DNA from: Nonomuraea guangzhouensis
Lineage (GTDB): Bacteria; Actinomycetota; Actinomycetes; Streptosporangiales; Streptosporangiaceae
Direction of reading: 5' to 3'
Length of the DNA: 64,000 nt
Assembly: GCF_019396345.1 (NCBI RefSeq)
Contig: NZ_JAHKRM010000016.1
Location: 231,436-295,435, forward strand
The translations under genes and the position numbers were made by a program. Below are positions 24,804 to 32,963 of this stretch, in pieces. The stretch's first letter is position 1. Each line of letters begins with the position of its first letter. The notes under the pieces are model-generated. The model was not told the origin of the DNA. It worked only from the letters and a program-made list of their open reading frames with translations, and made no database searches.

Positions 24804-25211
24804 ATGCACGTCAGCCCGGACACCGTGCCCACGATGGCCTTCGACTGGGGGTCCATCAAGTGGTTCGTCACCCCGTCGGCCATCGAGGGGGCGAGCAGCA
24901 CACTGGGCGAGGTCATCATCAACCCCGGTCAGGGGCATGCCCGGCACAACCACCCGAACGCCGAGGAGATCATCTACGTCATCTCCGGTGAGGCGTCGCA
25001 GATGGTCGGCGACGGTGAGCCGTTCCCGATCAAGGAGGGTGACACCGTGCACATCCCGGCGGGCGCCTACCACTCGACGTTCAACTCGACCTGGCGGCCG
25101 TTGCGGCTGATCGTCACGTACACGCCCGGTGGCGAGGAGAAGGCGCTGGAGGGCGCGCCCGACCTGCATCTGCACGAGCCCGGCAGGGTGGCGGAGTGGC
25201 GTCAGGCCTGA
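24804..25211 (+). CDS. Cupin-domain protein
   Basis: 135 residues from an ATG with TGAGGAG upstream, 9 bp after the TIM-barrel gene. One cupin barrel is present: motif one is GHARHNHPNAEEIIYVISGE (metal ligands His-His-Glu and a later His), and motif two is VHIPAGAYHSTFNS. It is likely a small metal-binding enzyme (isomerase or dioxygenase type) or a sensor. The operon context assigns it to the same unknown pathway as the two Tm-1-like halves. Confidence 0.9.
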   Translation: MHVSPDTVPTMAFDWGSIKWFVTPSAIEGASSTLGEVIINPGQGHARHNHPNAEEIIYVISGEASQMVGDGEPFPIKEGDTVHIPAGAYHSTFNSTWRPLRLIVTYTPGGEEKALEGAPDLHLHEPGRVAEWRQA

Positions 25212-25229
25212 AGAGTCCTGGTTTGAGGT

Positions 25230-25265
25230 GATGCCCCGCGGCCGGGCGGCCGGCCGCGGGGCATC
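25230..25265. terminator. 15-bp stem hairpin after the cupin gene
   Basis: The arms 25230-25244 and 25251-25265 are exact complements with a 6-nt loop, followed on the plus strand by a pyrimidine-rich tract (GTTCTTCTC). It lies between the convergent cupin and CAP-protein genes and probably serves both. Confidence 0.8.
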
Positions 25266-25283
25266 GTTCTTCTCGGGCGGCCG

Positions 25284-26156
25284 CTACTTGGCGGCGAAGT
25301 CCTGGGTCCAGTAGATCTGGCCCCGGGAGTTCTTGGCCGCGCCGACACCGATGAGGTTGTACTTGCAGTTCATGATGTTGGCCTTGTGGCCCGGGCTGTT
25401 CATCCAGCCGGTGACCACGGACGCCGGGGTCGGCTGGCCCATGGCGATGTTCTCGGCCCAGCCCGTTCCGCCGGTGAAGCCCGCCGCGCGGATGCGGTCC
25501 AGGAAGCTCCGGCCGTCCTGCGAGGTGTGGTCGAAGTAGTTCTTGGCCGCCATGTCGGAGGAGTGGCCGAAGGCGGCCGTGCGCAGCTGGGCGTCATGCT
25601 TGAGCGGCTTGCAGCCGCCCTTCGCCCGCTCCGCGTTGGTCAGCCGCACGACCTCGTTCTCGTCGGCCGTGCCGACCGTGTCCGACGGCGAACTGGTGGT
25701 CGTGGGAGTGGCCGTCGGCGACGACGTGGGCGACCCCGTGGGCGACGGTGTGCCCGTCGGGGTGGGCGTAGGCGTGGTCGGCGCGCAGGACGGCAGCCGG
25801 ACCGGCCGGGACTTGCCGGTGTTGCCCTGGTAGTCGGTGACGGACGCGTAGTAGACACCGGGGGTGCACGGCAGCGCGACGGTGACCCGCGGGCTGACGC
25901 CCCTGCCCGACGCGCTCTTGACGATGCGGTCGGGGCCGGGCACCGCGCGCTTGATGCGGACGCGGACCAGGGCGCTGCCTTCGCAACCGCGCCGGGTGGC
26001 GGAAACCTGGATCTTGCCGGCGGGGGTGACCTGCGGCTTGGCCACGGTCACGCGACATTCGGTTGGCCGCGCCGCTGCGGCGTCGGCCGTGGCGATCGGC
26101 GCACCGAGGGCTGCCAAGCTCACGAGGCCCGCGAGTACCCCAAGGGGTCTACGCAT
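25284..26156 (-). CDS. Secreted CAP/SCP-domain protein
   Basis: 290 residues from ATG 26156. It has a signal peptide (MRRPLGVLAGLVSLAALGAP), an N-terminal beta domain with two cysteine pairs (about residues 30-125), a Thr/Ser/Pro linker (about 126-160) and a CAP domain (about 165-290). The CAP hallmarks are LTNAERAKGGCKPLKHDAQL, HSSDMAAKNYFDHTSQDGRS, WAENIAMG and WMNSPGHKANIMN. CAP proteins are extracellular, with functions that include lipid binding and proteolysis. A second CAP gene lies at 30034. Confidence 0.93.
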   Translation of the reverse strand: MRRPLGVLAGLVSLAALGAPIATADAAAARPTECRVTVAKPQVTPAGKIQVSATRRGCEGSALVRVRIKRAVPGPDRIVKSASGRGVSPRVTVALPCTPGVYYASVTDYQGNTGKSRPVRLPSCAPTTPTPTPTGTPSPTGSPTSSPTATPTTTSSPSDTVGTADENEVVRLTNAERAKGGCKPLKHDAQLRTAAFGHSSDMAAKNYFDHTSQDGRSFLDRIRAAGFTGGTGWAENIAMGQPTPASVVTGWMNSPGHKANIMNCKYNLIGVGAAKNSRGQIYWTQDFAAK

Positions 26157-26665
26157 ATGGGTGTCCTCCGTTGGGAGTGGACGGCGGTTGGGCGTTCCGC
26201 ATTCTGTCGGTGCCAGGTGCCCTCTGTCATGAAATTTCAGACATCAATCTGTTATCTGGGTAAACCAGAGGGGATCCTGAGGCGTCAGGAACCCCTGCTG
26301 GCACAGGCCTTTCCGGCCGGAATCCGGGTCCGGAATTTTTTTCTGGAGATCAGCGACTCGATCACACTCGGTAACCGGAGGGCTCTACGCCGTGGCGTGC
26401 GGACCGGCTTGACATGGCAGCCCCCAGCCTCCGGAACAGATCGAACTTGGGGGAGATGGCGGCGGTGTTCTCGGCCGCTAAGCCCCTGGTCACAGGGCCA
26501 TCCGAGCGTGGCATGACCATTTGGCGGCGCTTGACGTGGGTAATCCGTATGGCTAACACTTGCTAGTGAAATAGGGGGCAGGTCACGTTCAGTGCGCCTC
26601 CTGTTTCGCCATGGGACGCCTTGCCGGACGGCTCCGCGCTCCTCGCATCCCCAAAGGAAGTCAGC
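26157..26665. other. Gene-free stretch upstream of the CAP and ArsC-like genes
   Basis: About 500 bp with no credible gene. It should hold the promoters of both divergent genes. At 26311-26342 a short stem (TTCCGG/CCGGAA, 13-nt loop) is followed by seven T on the plus strand and could be an intrinsic terminator, although no plus-strand gene precedes it. No known riboswitch core was recognised. Confidence 0.4.
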
Positions 26666-27031
26666 ATGGAGATCTGGATCAACCCCGACTGCTCCAAGTG
26701 CCACTCCGCGCTGCAACTCCTGGACACCGAGAACGCCGAATACACCATTCGCCGCTACCTCGACGACCCGCCCAACGAGCTCGAACTCCGCGAGGTGCTC
26801 ACCCGGCTCCGCCTCGAGCCTTGGGACATCACCCGGTTCGGCGAGACCACCGCCGCTGACCTCGGCATCGCCGACTGGCCCCGCGACATCGCGAACCGCA
26901 ATCGCTGGATCAAGGCGCTGGCCAGCCACCCGATCCTCATCCAGCGCCCGATCATCACCGCCGGGGACGGCGCGGCCGTGGTCGGCCGTACGTCAGAGGC
27001 CGTCCGCTCCGTGCTCTCGCGCTCGTCCTAG
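26666..27031 (+). CDS. ArsC/Spx-family thioredoxin-fold protein
   Basis: 121 residues from ATG 26666 with AAAGGAAG upstream. It opens MEIWINPDCSKCHSALQLLD, giving CxxC at the position of the ArsC catalytic Cys. Later motifs are IRRYLDDPPNELELREVL and the conserved LASHPILIQRPI, where the Arg contacts the oxyanion in arsenate reductases. This is a glutaredoxin-linked ArsC-like protein (YfgD type). Arsenate reduction is possible, but no ars genes are adjacent. Confidence 0.9.
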   Translation: MEIWINPDCSKCHSALQLLDTENAEYTIRRYLDDPPNELELREVLTRLRLEPWDITRFGETTAADLGIADWPRDIANRNRWIKALASHPILIQRPIITAGDGAAVVGRTSEAVRSVLSRSS

Positions 27032-27085
27032 CCGCGTCGACCCGCACCTCAGATCCGCCGGATCATCAGGGCTCCGCCTTGCCCA

Positions 27086-27113
27086 TTGACACGCTTCGAG
27101 AACCTTTTAGTTT
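27086..27113 (+). promoter_or_regulatory. Candidate promoter of the FrcBCA-like operon
   Basis: TTGACA at 27086-27091 and TAGTTT at 27108-27113 with a 16-bp spacer, in an AT-rich island 70 bp before the binding-protein start. The match to a vegetative promoter is fair; there is no mapping evidence. Confidence 0.45.
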
Positions 27114-27183
27114 TTTCAGTGGGCGTGCTGACGGGGGAAGCGATCACCCTGGACCGATCCTTCAGGAACAAGAGGTCGAGCGC

Positions 27184-28323
27184 ATGGATGTCCATCCCAA
27201 GGTCGAAGAGGCAGTCGAAACGCTCAGTCTCCCCCCGATCGCCCGGCGGCGCCTGCTGTCCGGTGCCGGTCTGGCCAGCGCATCGGCCGCGGCGGCCGCG
27301 CTGCTGGCGGCGTGCACCTCCAGCCAGGACAAACCCGCCGCGTCCGGCGGCGCGGGCGCTCCCGGCGACTTCCCGGCCACGCCCAAGTGGAAGTTCGTGC
27401 TCGTCTGCCATGTCACCACGAACCCGTTCTTCACCCCCACCCAGTACGGGGCGCAGGACGCGTGCGCGCTGCTCGGCACGGACTTCCAGTGGACGGGCTC
27501 GAAGGACTCGATCGTGGCCGAGATGGTCAACGCGTGCAACACCGCGATCTCCGCCAAGGCCGACGGGCTCGCGGTGGCCGTGGTGGACAAGGCCGCGTTC
27601 CGCGAACCGGTCGGCAAGGCGCTCGACGCGGGCATCCCCGTCGTGTCCTACAACGCCGACGGCGCCCGCGAGGACAAGGGCACCGCGCGGCTGGCCTACA
27701 TCGGCCAGGGGCTCTACGAGTCCGGATACGCCCTCGGCCAGCGCGCCCTCCAGCAGGTGGACTCCGGCGAGGTCGTCGGCTTCATCGCCACCCCCGGCGC
27801 CCTCAACATCCAGCCGCGGATCGACGGCGCCCAGCAGGCGTTCAAGGACTCCGGCAAACCCATCAAGTTCACCCCGGTCGGCACGAACGCCGACATCACC
27901 AAGGGCTTATCGATCATCGACGCCTATGCGCGGGGCCACCCGAACCTGGCCGGGATGCTCGCCGTCGACGCCGGATCCACCCAGTCGATCGGGCAGACGG
28001 TCAAGAAGTACGGCATGCGGAGCAAGGGGCTCAAGGTCGCCGGCGGCTTCGACCTCGTACCCGAGACCCTGACGGCGATCAAGAACGGCGACCTCGACTA
28101 CACCATCGACCAGCAGCCCTACCTGCAGGGCTTCCTGCCGGTGCTCTACCTGTACCTCTACAAGCTGTCCGGCGGGCTGCTCTTCCCCTCCGAGACCAAC
28201 ACCGGCCTGCTCTTCGTGACGAAGGACAACGTCGGCCCCTACCAGACGACCAAGACCCGCTTCGAGGGCTCCGACACCGCGCAGAAGCTCGTGCCACGCT
28301 CCGGTGCCATCGCTCATGCGTAG
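27184..28323 (+). CDS. Sugar ABC transporter substrate-binding lipoprotein (FrcB-like)
   Basis: 379 residues from ATG 27184; the longer frame from 27079 lacks support. The N-terminus combines a twin-arginine-like motif (ARRRLLSGAGLAS) with a lipobox (LLAACTSS), so it is exported and lipid-anchored. The mature part is a type I periplasmic-binding fold of the ribose/fructose group (Peripla_BP_4): TTNPFFTPTQYGAQDACALL, AISAKADGLAVAVVDK, GIPVVSYNADG and DYTIDQQPYLQGFLPV. It is the first gene of an operon with the permease and ATPase that follow. The ligand is unknown. Confidence 0.93.
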   Translation: MDVHPKVEEAVETLSLPPIARRRLLSGAGLASASAAAAALLAACTSSQDKPAASGGAGAPGDFPATPKWKFVLVCHVTTNPFFTPTQYGAQDACALLGTDFQWTGSKDSIVAEMVNACNTAISAKADGLAVAVVDKAAFREPVGKALDAGIPVVSYNADGAREDKGTARLAYIGQGLYESGYALGQRALQQVDSGEVVGFIATPGALNIQPRIDGAQQAFKDSGKPIKFTPVGTNADITKGLSIIDAYARGHPNLAGMLAVDAGSTQSIGQTVKKYGMRSKGLKVAGGFDLVPETLTAIKNGDLDYTIDQQPYLQGFLPVLYLYLYKLSGGLLFPSETNTGLLFVTKDNVGPYQTTKTRFEGSDTAQKLVPRSGAIAHA

Positions 28324-29284
28324 GATCCGCGAGGAGTTCCTGCGGCACCGGGAAGCCAGCGTGCTCGTGGTCGCGATCGGCCTGGGCCTGTACTTCGTGT
28401 CGGTGACGGACGTCTTCGTGTCCTACGACAACCTGGTCAACATCTCCCAGGCCACCGCCCCCGCGGCGATCGTGGCGTGCGGCACGGTCCTGCTGCTGGT
28501 CAGCGGTGAGATCGACCTGTCGGTGGGCGTGGTGGCGGCGCTGGCGCCGTTCATGATGCACTACGCCATCGACTTCTGGGAAGTGCCCGCGATCCCGGCG
28601 ATCCTGCTGGCGCTGCTGACGGGGACGGTGATCGGGCTCGGGAACGGGTTCGTCACCGTCGTGCTGCGGGTCCCGTCGTTCGTGACCACGCTGGGCACCT
28701 TCTACGCGGTGACCGGCGTGGTGCTCACCACCTCGCACGCCTATCCGGCCGAGATCCCCGCCGTCGTGGACGGGACGATCGGCGAGTGGCTCGGGGCGGC
28801 GAACTGGGCGCATCTCGGCTGGACCCTGGCCATCGTGACCGTGCTGCACATCCTGCTGACCAGGACCCGGTGGGGGTTGCACACGATCGCGGTCGGCGGC
28901 AACCCGCTGGGCGCCTCGGAGGCGGGCGTACGGACCGGCCGCATCAAGATAGGAAATTTCATGATCGGCGGGACTCTGGGGGCGTTCGCCGGGCTGATCG
29001 AGGCGTTCCGCATCCACACCATCGACCCGAACATCGGCGGTGGCACCGGCCTGATGTTCACCGCGGTCTCGGCGGCGGTGATCGGCGGCACGGCGCTCGC
29101 GGGCGGCTCCGGGACCATCATCGGCTGCGCGCTCGGGGCGCTGGTGCTGGCCGTACTCCAGAACGGGATGAACCTCATCGGCATCTCCGCCAACCCGTAC
29201 TTCCTCATCCTGGGCGCCGCGATCCTGCTGTCCATGATCGCGAATGTCTCCCTGACCCGGCTGCGAAGGGCGGGACGGACATGA
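28316..29284 (+). CDS. Sugar ABC transporter permease (FrcC-like)
   Basis: 322 residues from ATG 28316, overlapping the binding-protein gene by 8 bp. About nine membrane helices are visible, with the BPD_transp_2 signatures LLLVSGEIDLSVGVVAALAP, the coupling-helix region GGNPLGASEAGVRTGRIK, and AVIGGTALAGGSGTIIG. It forms the membrane pore of a ribose/fructose-type importer. Confidence 0.94.
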   Translation: MRRIREEFLRHREASVLVVAIGLGLYFVSVTDVFVSYDNLVNISQATAPAAIVACGTVLLLVSGEIDLSVGVVAALAPFMMHYAIDFWEVPAIPAILLALLTGTVIGLGNGFVTVVLRVPSFVTTLGTFYAVTGVVLTTSHAYPAEIPAVVDGTIGEWLGAANWAHLGWTLAIVTVLHILLTRTRWGLHTIAVGGNPLGASEAGVRTGRIKIGNFMIGGTLGAFAGLIEAFRIHTIDPNIGGGTGLMFTAVSAAVIGGTALAGGSGTIIGCALGALVLAVLQNGMNLIGISANPYFLILGAAILLSMIANVSLTRLRRAGRT

Positions 29285-30030
29285 CCGCGATCCTGCGTAC
29301 CGAGGCCCTGTCCAAGCGGTTCGGGGCGGTCACCGCGCTGCGGGAGGTCAGCCTGACCCTGGAGCGGGGAGAGGTGCTGGGGCTCATCGGCGACAACGGC
29401 GCGGGCAAGTCCACGCTGGTCAAGCTCCTGTGCGGGTTTCACCAGCCCGACTCGGGCCGCATCCTGCTCGACGGCGAGGAGGTCGCGCTGAAGTCCGTAC
29501 GGCAGGCGCGATCGCTGGGCATCGACATCGTCTACCAGGACCTCGCCCTGATCAACGAGCTCAGCGTCTACCACAACATGTTCCTCGGCCGGGAGCACGT
29601 CGGCTTCGGGCGGCTGCTGAGCAACCGGCGCATGCGCGGGCTCGCCGCCGAGCACCTGGAGGCCATGGGGGTCCGCATCCCCTCGGTCGACGTCGAGGTG
29701 GCCAAGCTCTCCGGCGGGCAGCGGCAGGCGATCGCCGTGGCCCGTTCGGTGTACTCGCGATCGAGGATCCTGCTGCTCGACGAGCCGCTGGCCGCCATGG
29801 GCGCCAAGGAGGGGGCGCTGATCCTCGACCTGGTCAGTGACCTCAAGGCCCGCGGCGAGGTGTCCATCGTGATCATCGCGCACAACTACGCCCAGATCCT
29901 GGAGGTCTGTGACCGGGTCAACCTGCTCCAGCACGGCACGATCACCTTCGACAAGCCCACGGCGCAGACCTCGCTCCAGGAGCTGACGGACCTGGTGGTG
30001 GAGGAGTATCGCCGGGCCCGCCGCCCCTGA
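29281..30030 (+). CDS. Sugar ABC transporter ATP-binding protein, single-domain (FrcA-like)
   Basis: 249 residues from ATG 29281, overlapping the permease stop as ATGA. Walker A is GDNGAGKST, the signature is LSGGQRQAIAVARS, Walker B is ILLLDEPLAAM and the H-loop is IIAHNYAQI. The single-domain length separates it from the usual fused 500-residue RbsA/GguA-type ATPases and matches the FrcA type, which works as a homodimer. It is the last gene of the three-gene importer. Confidence 0.93.
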   Translation: MTAILRTEALSKRFGAVTALREVSLTLERGEVLGLIGDNGAGKSTLVKLLCGFHQPDSGRILLDGEEVALKSVRQARSLGIDIVYQDLALINELSVYHNMFLGREHVGFGRLLSNRRMRGLAAEHLEAMGVRIPSVDVEVAKLSGGQRQAIAVARSVYSRSRILLLDEPLAAMGAKEGALILDLVSDLKARGEVSIVIIAHNYAQILEVCDRVNLLQHGTITFDKPTAQTSLQELTDLVVEEYRRARRP

Positions 30031-30033
30031 CCG

Positions 30034-30681
30034 TCACCGGCAGAAGCCGAACACCTCCGTCGTCACCAGGGTGACGTTGGAGGTGACACCCGGGCGCGCG
30101 CTCCCGTTGCGTACCGAGATGCCGGTCTGCTTCATCTGCGGGTTGAGGATGTTCTGCCGGTGGGAGGCGCTGCCCATCCACCAGCGCACCGCCGCCCGAG
30201 GCGTCGCGTACGAGGTGCCCCAGCCGGCGTAGACGTTCTCCAGCGCCTGCCACGTGCCCGAGGGGCAGTAGCCCGCCGCGCGTATCCTGCTGCCCACGGT
30301 GGACCCGGTGACCGGGTTGACGTGCCAGTTGGCGCCGTCCACCCACCACTTCTGCTGGATGGCCGCCTTCACGTGACCGTCAGCCGCGTTGAACAGCCGC
30401 AGGCTGTCCTCCACCGGGGCGAGCCCGGCCTTCGCCCGCTCGGCGTTCACCAGGCAGCGGATGCTGCCCGAGGCGAACCCCTCGTTGAGCGCGACCGCGG
30501 CCTTGATCCGGCTGTCATTCCAGTCCGGATACTGCTGCCGGTACCACTGGGGCGTCCGGACGGTGTCGTCGGCGCCGCTGCACGCCGCCGCCACCGACGC
30601 GGGTGCCGGGGCCGTGACCAACAGGCCCAGCGCCAGTAGTGACGACGCGGCCGCCGCGGCGGCGAGCCTCTGCATGCCCAT
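30034..30681 (-). CDS. Secreted CAP-like domain protein
   Basis: 215 residues from ATG 30681 with GGAG upstream. The signal peptide is followed by an N-terminal segment with a Cys and then CAP-type motifs: LVNAERAKAGLAPVEDSLRL, VNPVTGSTVGSRIRAAGYC, LENVYAGWGTSYATPRAAVR and WMGSASHRQNILNPQM. Compared with the protein at 25284 the domain is shorter, but the same key blocks are present. It is convergent with the FrcA-like gene, with a 3-bp gap. Extracellular. Confidence 0.88.
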   Translation of the reverse strand: MGMQRLAAAAAASSLLALGLLVTAPAPASVAAACSGADDTVRTPQWYRQQYPDWNDSRIKAAVALNEGFASGSIRCLVNAERAKAGLAPVEDSLRLFNAADGHVKAAIQQKWWVDGANWHVNPVTGSTVGSRIRAAGYCPSGTWQALENVYAGWGTSYATPRAAVRWWMGSASHRQNILNPQMKQTGISVRNGSARPGVTSNVTLVTTEVFGFCR

Positions 30682-30762
30682 GGTCGTTTCTCCTCATGTC
30701 GGGATTTCTCGTCAGTCCCGACTGTGCGATCCGTGGGCACGGAGCACATGAGTAAGACCTAC

Positions 30763-31545
30763 TCAGGGCAGCCAGCTCACCCGGCCGTGCAGGGCGGCGT
30801 AGCCGGCGAAGGCGACGGCGTCGATGAGCGTGTGCGCGATGATGAGCGGCATGGCCCGGCCCCAGCGCTGGTACAGGCGGCCGAACACCAGCCCCATCAC
30901 CACATTGCCGACGAAACCGCCGAACCCCTGATAGAGGTGGTACGACCCGCGCAGCAGCGCCGCCACCACCACGGAGCGCCAGGGCGCCCATCCCGCCTGC
31001 TCCAGCCGGCGCAGCAGGTAGCCGCTGACGAGCACCTCTTCGAGCACGCCGTTCTGCGCGGCGGCCAGCAGCAGGACCGGGATCCGCCACCACACGTCGG
31101 GCAGCGCGCCGGCCACGACGTTGAGGTTGATCCCGGCGGCGTACACGGCCAGGTAGAAGGCCAGCCCCGTCCCGCCGATCGCAGCCGCGAGCAGGGCGCC
31201 GCGCACCAGGTCGCGCCGTGGTTCGCGGAGATCGACGCCGATGGTCCGCATCGACTCGCCGGAGCGTACCAGCAGGTAGGCGACGAGCCCGACCGGGGCC
31301 ACGGAGATTGCGATGTCGACGAGCTGCAACGCCAGGTCCAGCCAGGGCCGGTCGGGAGCCAGTGAACGGACGAGTACGGCCTGCTGCCCCTTCAGCTGCT
31401 CTGGCGCCGTGAGCGCGCCGATCAGCCGGACGAGCGCCACGAGGCCGCTGGCCCCCAGCGAAACGGAGAACACCACGAGGATCTCGGCCCGGATCAGCCT
31501 CGGTCCGAGGGTCAGGGGCGGCGCGGCGGGGGACTGCGTGGTCAT
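30763..31545 (-). CDS. CPBP-family intramembrane metalloprotease
   Basis: 260 residues from ATG 31545. Eight or so hydrophobic segments are visible, with the family motifs in order: EEVLVSGYLLRRL (the double Glu of motif one), RGSYHLYQGFGGFVGN (motif two His) and IIAHTLIDAVAF (motif three His/Asp). The first motif lacks the usual Arg after the Glu pair but follows an actinobacterial variant. Such proteins are membrane proteases; some process prenylated proteins and some act in bacteriocin immunity. No peptide substrate gene is adjacent. Confidence 0.9.
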   Translation of the reverse strand: MTTQSPAAPPLTLGPRLIRAEILVVFSVSLGASGLVALVRLIGALTAPEQLKGQQAVLVRSLAPDRPWLDLALQLVDIAISVAPVGLVAYLLVRSGESMRTIGVDLREPRRDLVRGALLAAAIGGTGLAFYLAVYAAGINLNVVAGALPDVWWRIPVLLLAAAQNGVLEEVLVSGYLLRRLEQAGWAPWRSVVVAALLRGSYHLYQGFGGFVGNVVMGLVFGRLYQRWGRAMPLIIAHTLIDAVAFAGYAALHGRVSWLP

Positions 31546-31735
31546 GGCCGCAGAGTAGCCGGAAGCCGGTAAAAGGAGCCTCAGCGCGAGCGACTTTCCG
31601 GGGGACGTGCCCGCCGGTGACCTCCAGGCGGGAGCTCGCCGGATCGACCGGTCGCCGGCGGAAGGTAGCCTCGCACCGCAGGCCCAGGCCACTTGAACTG
31701 TGAAGCTTGTGTTACGTCTACGTTATCCCCTTCGC

Positions 31736-31763
31736 TTGACACCGGAAATGTTAGCGATAACAC
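31736..31763 (+). promoter_or_regulatory. Promoter and LacI-type operator before chvE
   Basis: TTGACA at 31736-31741 with a TAACAC -10 at 31758-31763 (16-bp spacer). Overlapping the -10 is the inverted repeat TGTTA-GCGA-TAACA (31749-31762), which has the shape of actinobacterial LacI-family sugar operators. A repressor bound here would block the promoter. No LacI gene is nearby. Confidence 0.65.
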
Positions 31764-31822
31764 TCGCGGGATCGGCTGTCTCCCACGACGCGCGGGCAGC
31801 CCCCATTTCCGCAAGGAGAAAT

Positions 31823-32959
31823 ATGAGATTTCCACGATTCGCGGCCGTGGTCTCCGTCCTGGCGCTAGCCACGGTCGCGACCGCATGTGGCTCGGCCGAG
31901 AAGACGGTCGACCAGCAGGCGGCCGCCAGCGCCTCCGCGGGCAGTGCCGGTGCGCTGGTGGGCGTCACCATGCCGACCAAGTCATCGGAGCGTTGGATCC
32001 ACGACGGCGACAACGTCAAGGCCGGGCTGGAGAAGCTCGGATACAAGGTGGACCTGCAGTACGCGGAGAACGACATCCCGACCCAGGTCAACCAGATCGA
32101 GAACCAGATCACCAAGGGCGCCAAGCTCCTGATCATCGCCTCGATCGACGGCACGGCCATCACCACGCAGCTCCAAGAGGCCGCTGACAAGAAGATCCCG
32201 GTCGTCGCCTACGACCGGCTGATCCGCAACAGCCCGAACGTCGACTACTACGCCACCTTCGACAACTTCAAGGTCGGCGTGCAGCAGGCCACGTCGCTGC
32301 TGGTCGGACTGAAGCTGCTGAACGCCGACGGCTCCGCGGGCAGCGCCAAGGGCCCGTTCAACGTCGAACTGTTCGCCGGTTCGCCCGACGACAACAACGC
32401 GACGTTCTTCTTCAACGGCGCCATGTCGGTGCTCAAGCCGTTCATCGACAAGGGCACGCTCGTCGTCAAGAGCGGCCAGACGGACTTCAAGACGGTCGCC
32501 ATCCTGCGCTGGGACCCGGCCACCGCGCAGAAGCGCATGGAAGACCTGCTGACCAAGACCTACAGCGGCGGCACCAAGGTCGACGGCGTCCTGTCGCCCT
32601 ACGACGGCCTGTCGATCGGCATCCTGTCCGCGCTCAAGAGCAACGGCTACGGGACCTCCGGCCAGCCGTACCCGACCGTGACCGGCCAGGACGCCGAGCT
32701 GGCGTCGGTGAAGTCGATCATCGCGGGTGAGCAGTACTCCACCATCTACAAGGACACCCGGCAGCTGGCCGACGTGACCATCAAGATCGCCGACACCGTC
32801 CTCAAGGGTGGCAAGCCCGAGGTCAACAACACCAAGGACTACGACAACGGCAACAAGGTCGTGCCGTCGTACCTGCTCCAGCCGCTGATCGTCGACAAGA
32901 CGAACTACGAGAAGGAACTCGTGGACACCGGCTACTACACCAAGTCCCAGCTGGGCTGA
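31823..32959 (+). CDS. chvE: Multiple-sugar-binding lipoprotein, ChvE family
   Basis: 378 residues from ATG 31823 with AAGGAGAA upstream. The signal peptide has a lipobox (VATACGS). The mature protein follows the ChvE/xylose-binding pattern: VGVTMPTKSSERWIHDGDNV, LIIASIDGTAITTQLQEAAD, IPVVAYDRLIRN, VDYYATFDNFKVG and ELFAGSPDDNNATFFFNGAM. ChvE-type proteins bind aldoses such as arabinose, galactose, glucose and xylose. It is followed at 5 bp by a matching ATPase and permease. Regulation is probably through the LacI-type operator upstream. Confidence 0.95.
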   Translation: MRFPRFAAVVSVLALATVATACGSAEKTVDQQAAASASAGSAGALVGVTMPTKSSERWIHDGDNVKAGLEKLGYKVDLQYAENDIPTQVNQIENQITKGAKLLIIASIDGTAITTQLQEAADKKIPVVAYDRLIRNSPNVDYYATFDNFKVGVQQATSLLVGLKLLNADGSAGSAKGPFNVELFAGSPDDNNATFFFNGAMSVLKPFIDKGTLVVKSGQTDFKTVAILRWDPATAQKRMEDLLTKTYSGGTKVDGVLSPYDGLSIGILSALKSNGYGTSGQPYPTVTGQDAELASVKSIIAGEQYSTIYKDTRQLADVTIKIADTVLKGGKPEVNNTKDYDNGNKVVPSYLLQPLIVDKTNYEKELVDTGYYTKSQLG

Positions 32960-32963
32960 CGAC

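Noticed and set aside
23397..25175. 592-codon minus-strand frame over the Tm-1-like genes
   Set aside because: Antisense to three conserved, coupled genes.
26157..26360. Possible ydaO-type c-di-AMP riboswitch upstream of the CAP protein
   Set aside because: The conserved core sequences of that riboswitch were not found in the minus-strand leader.
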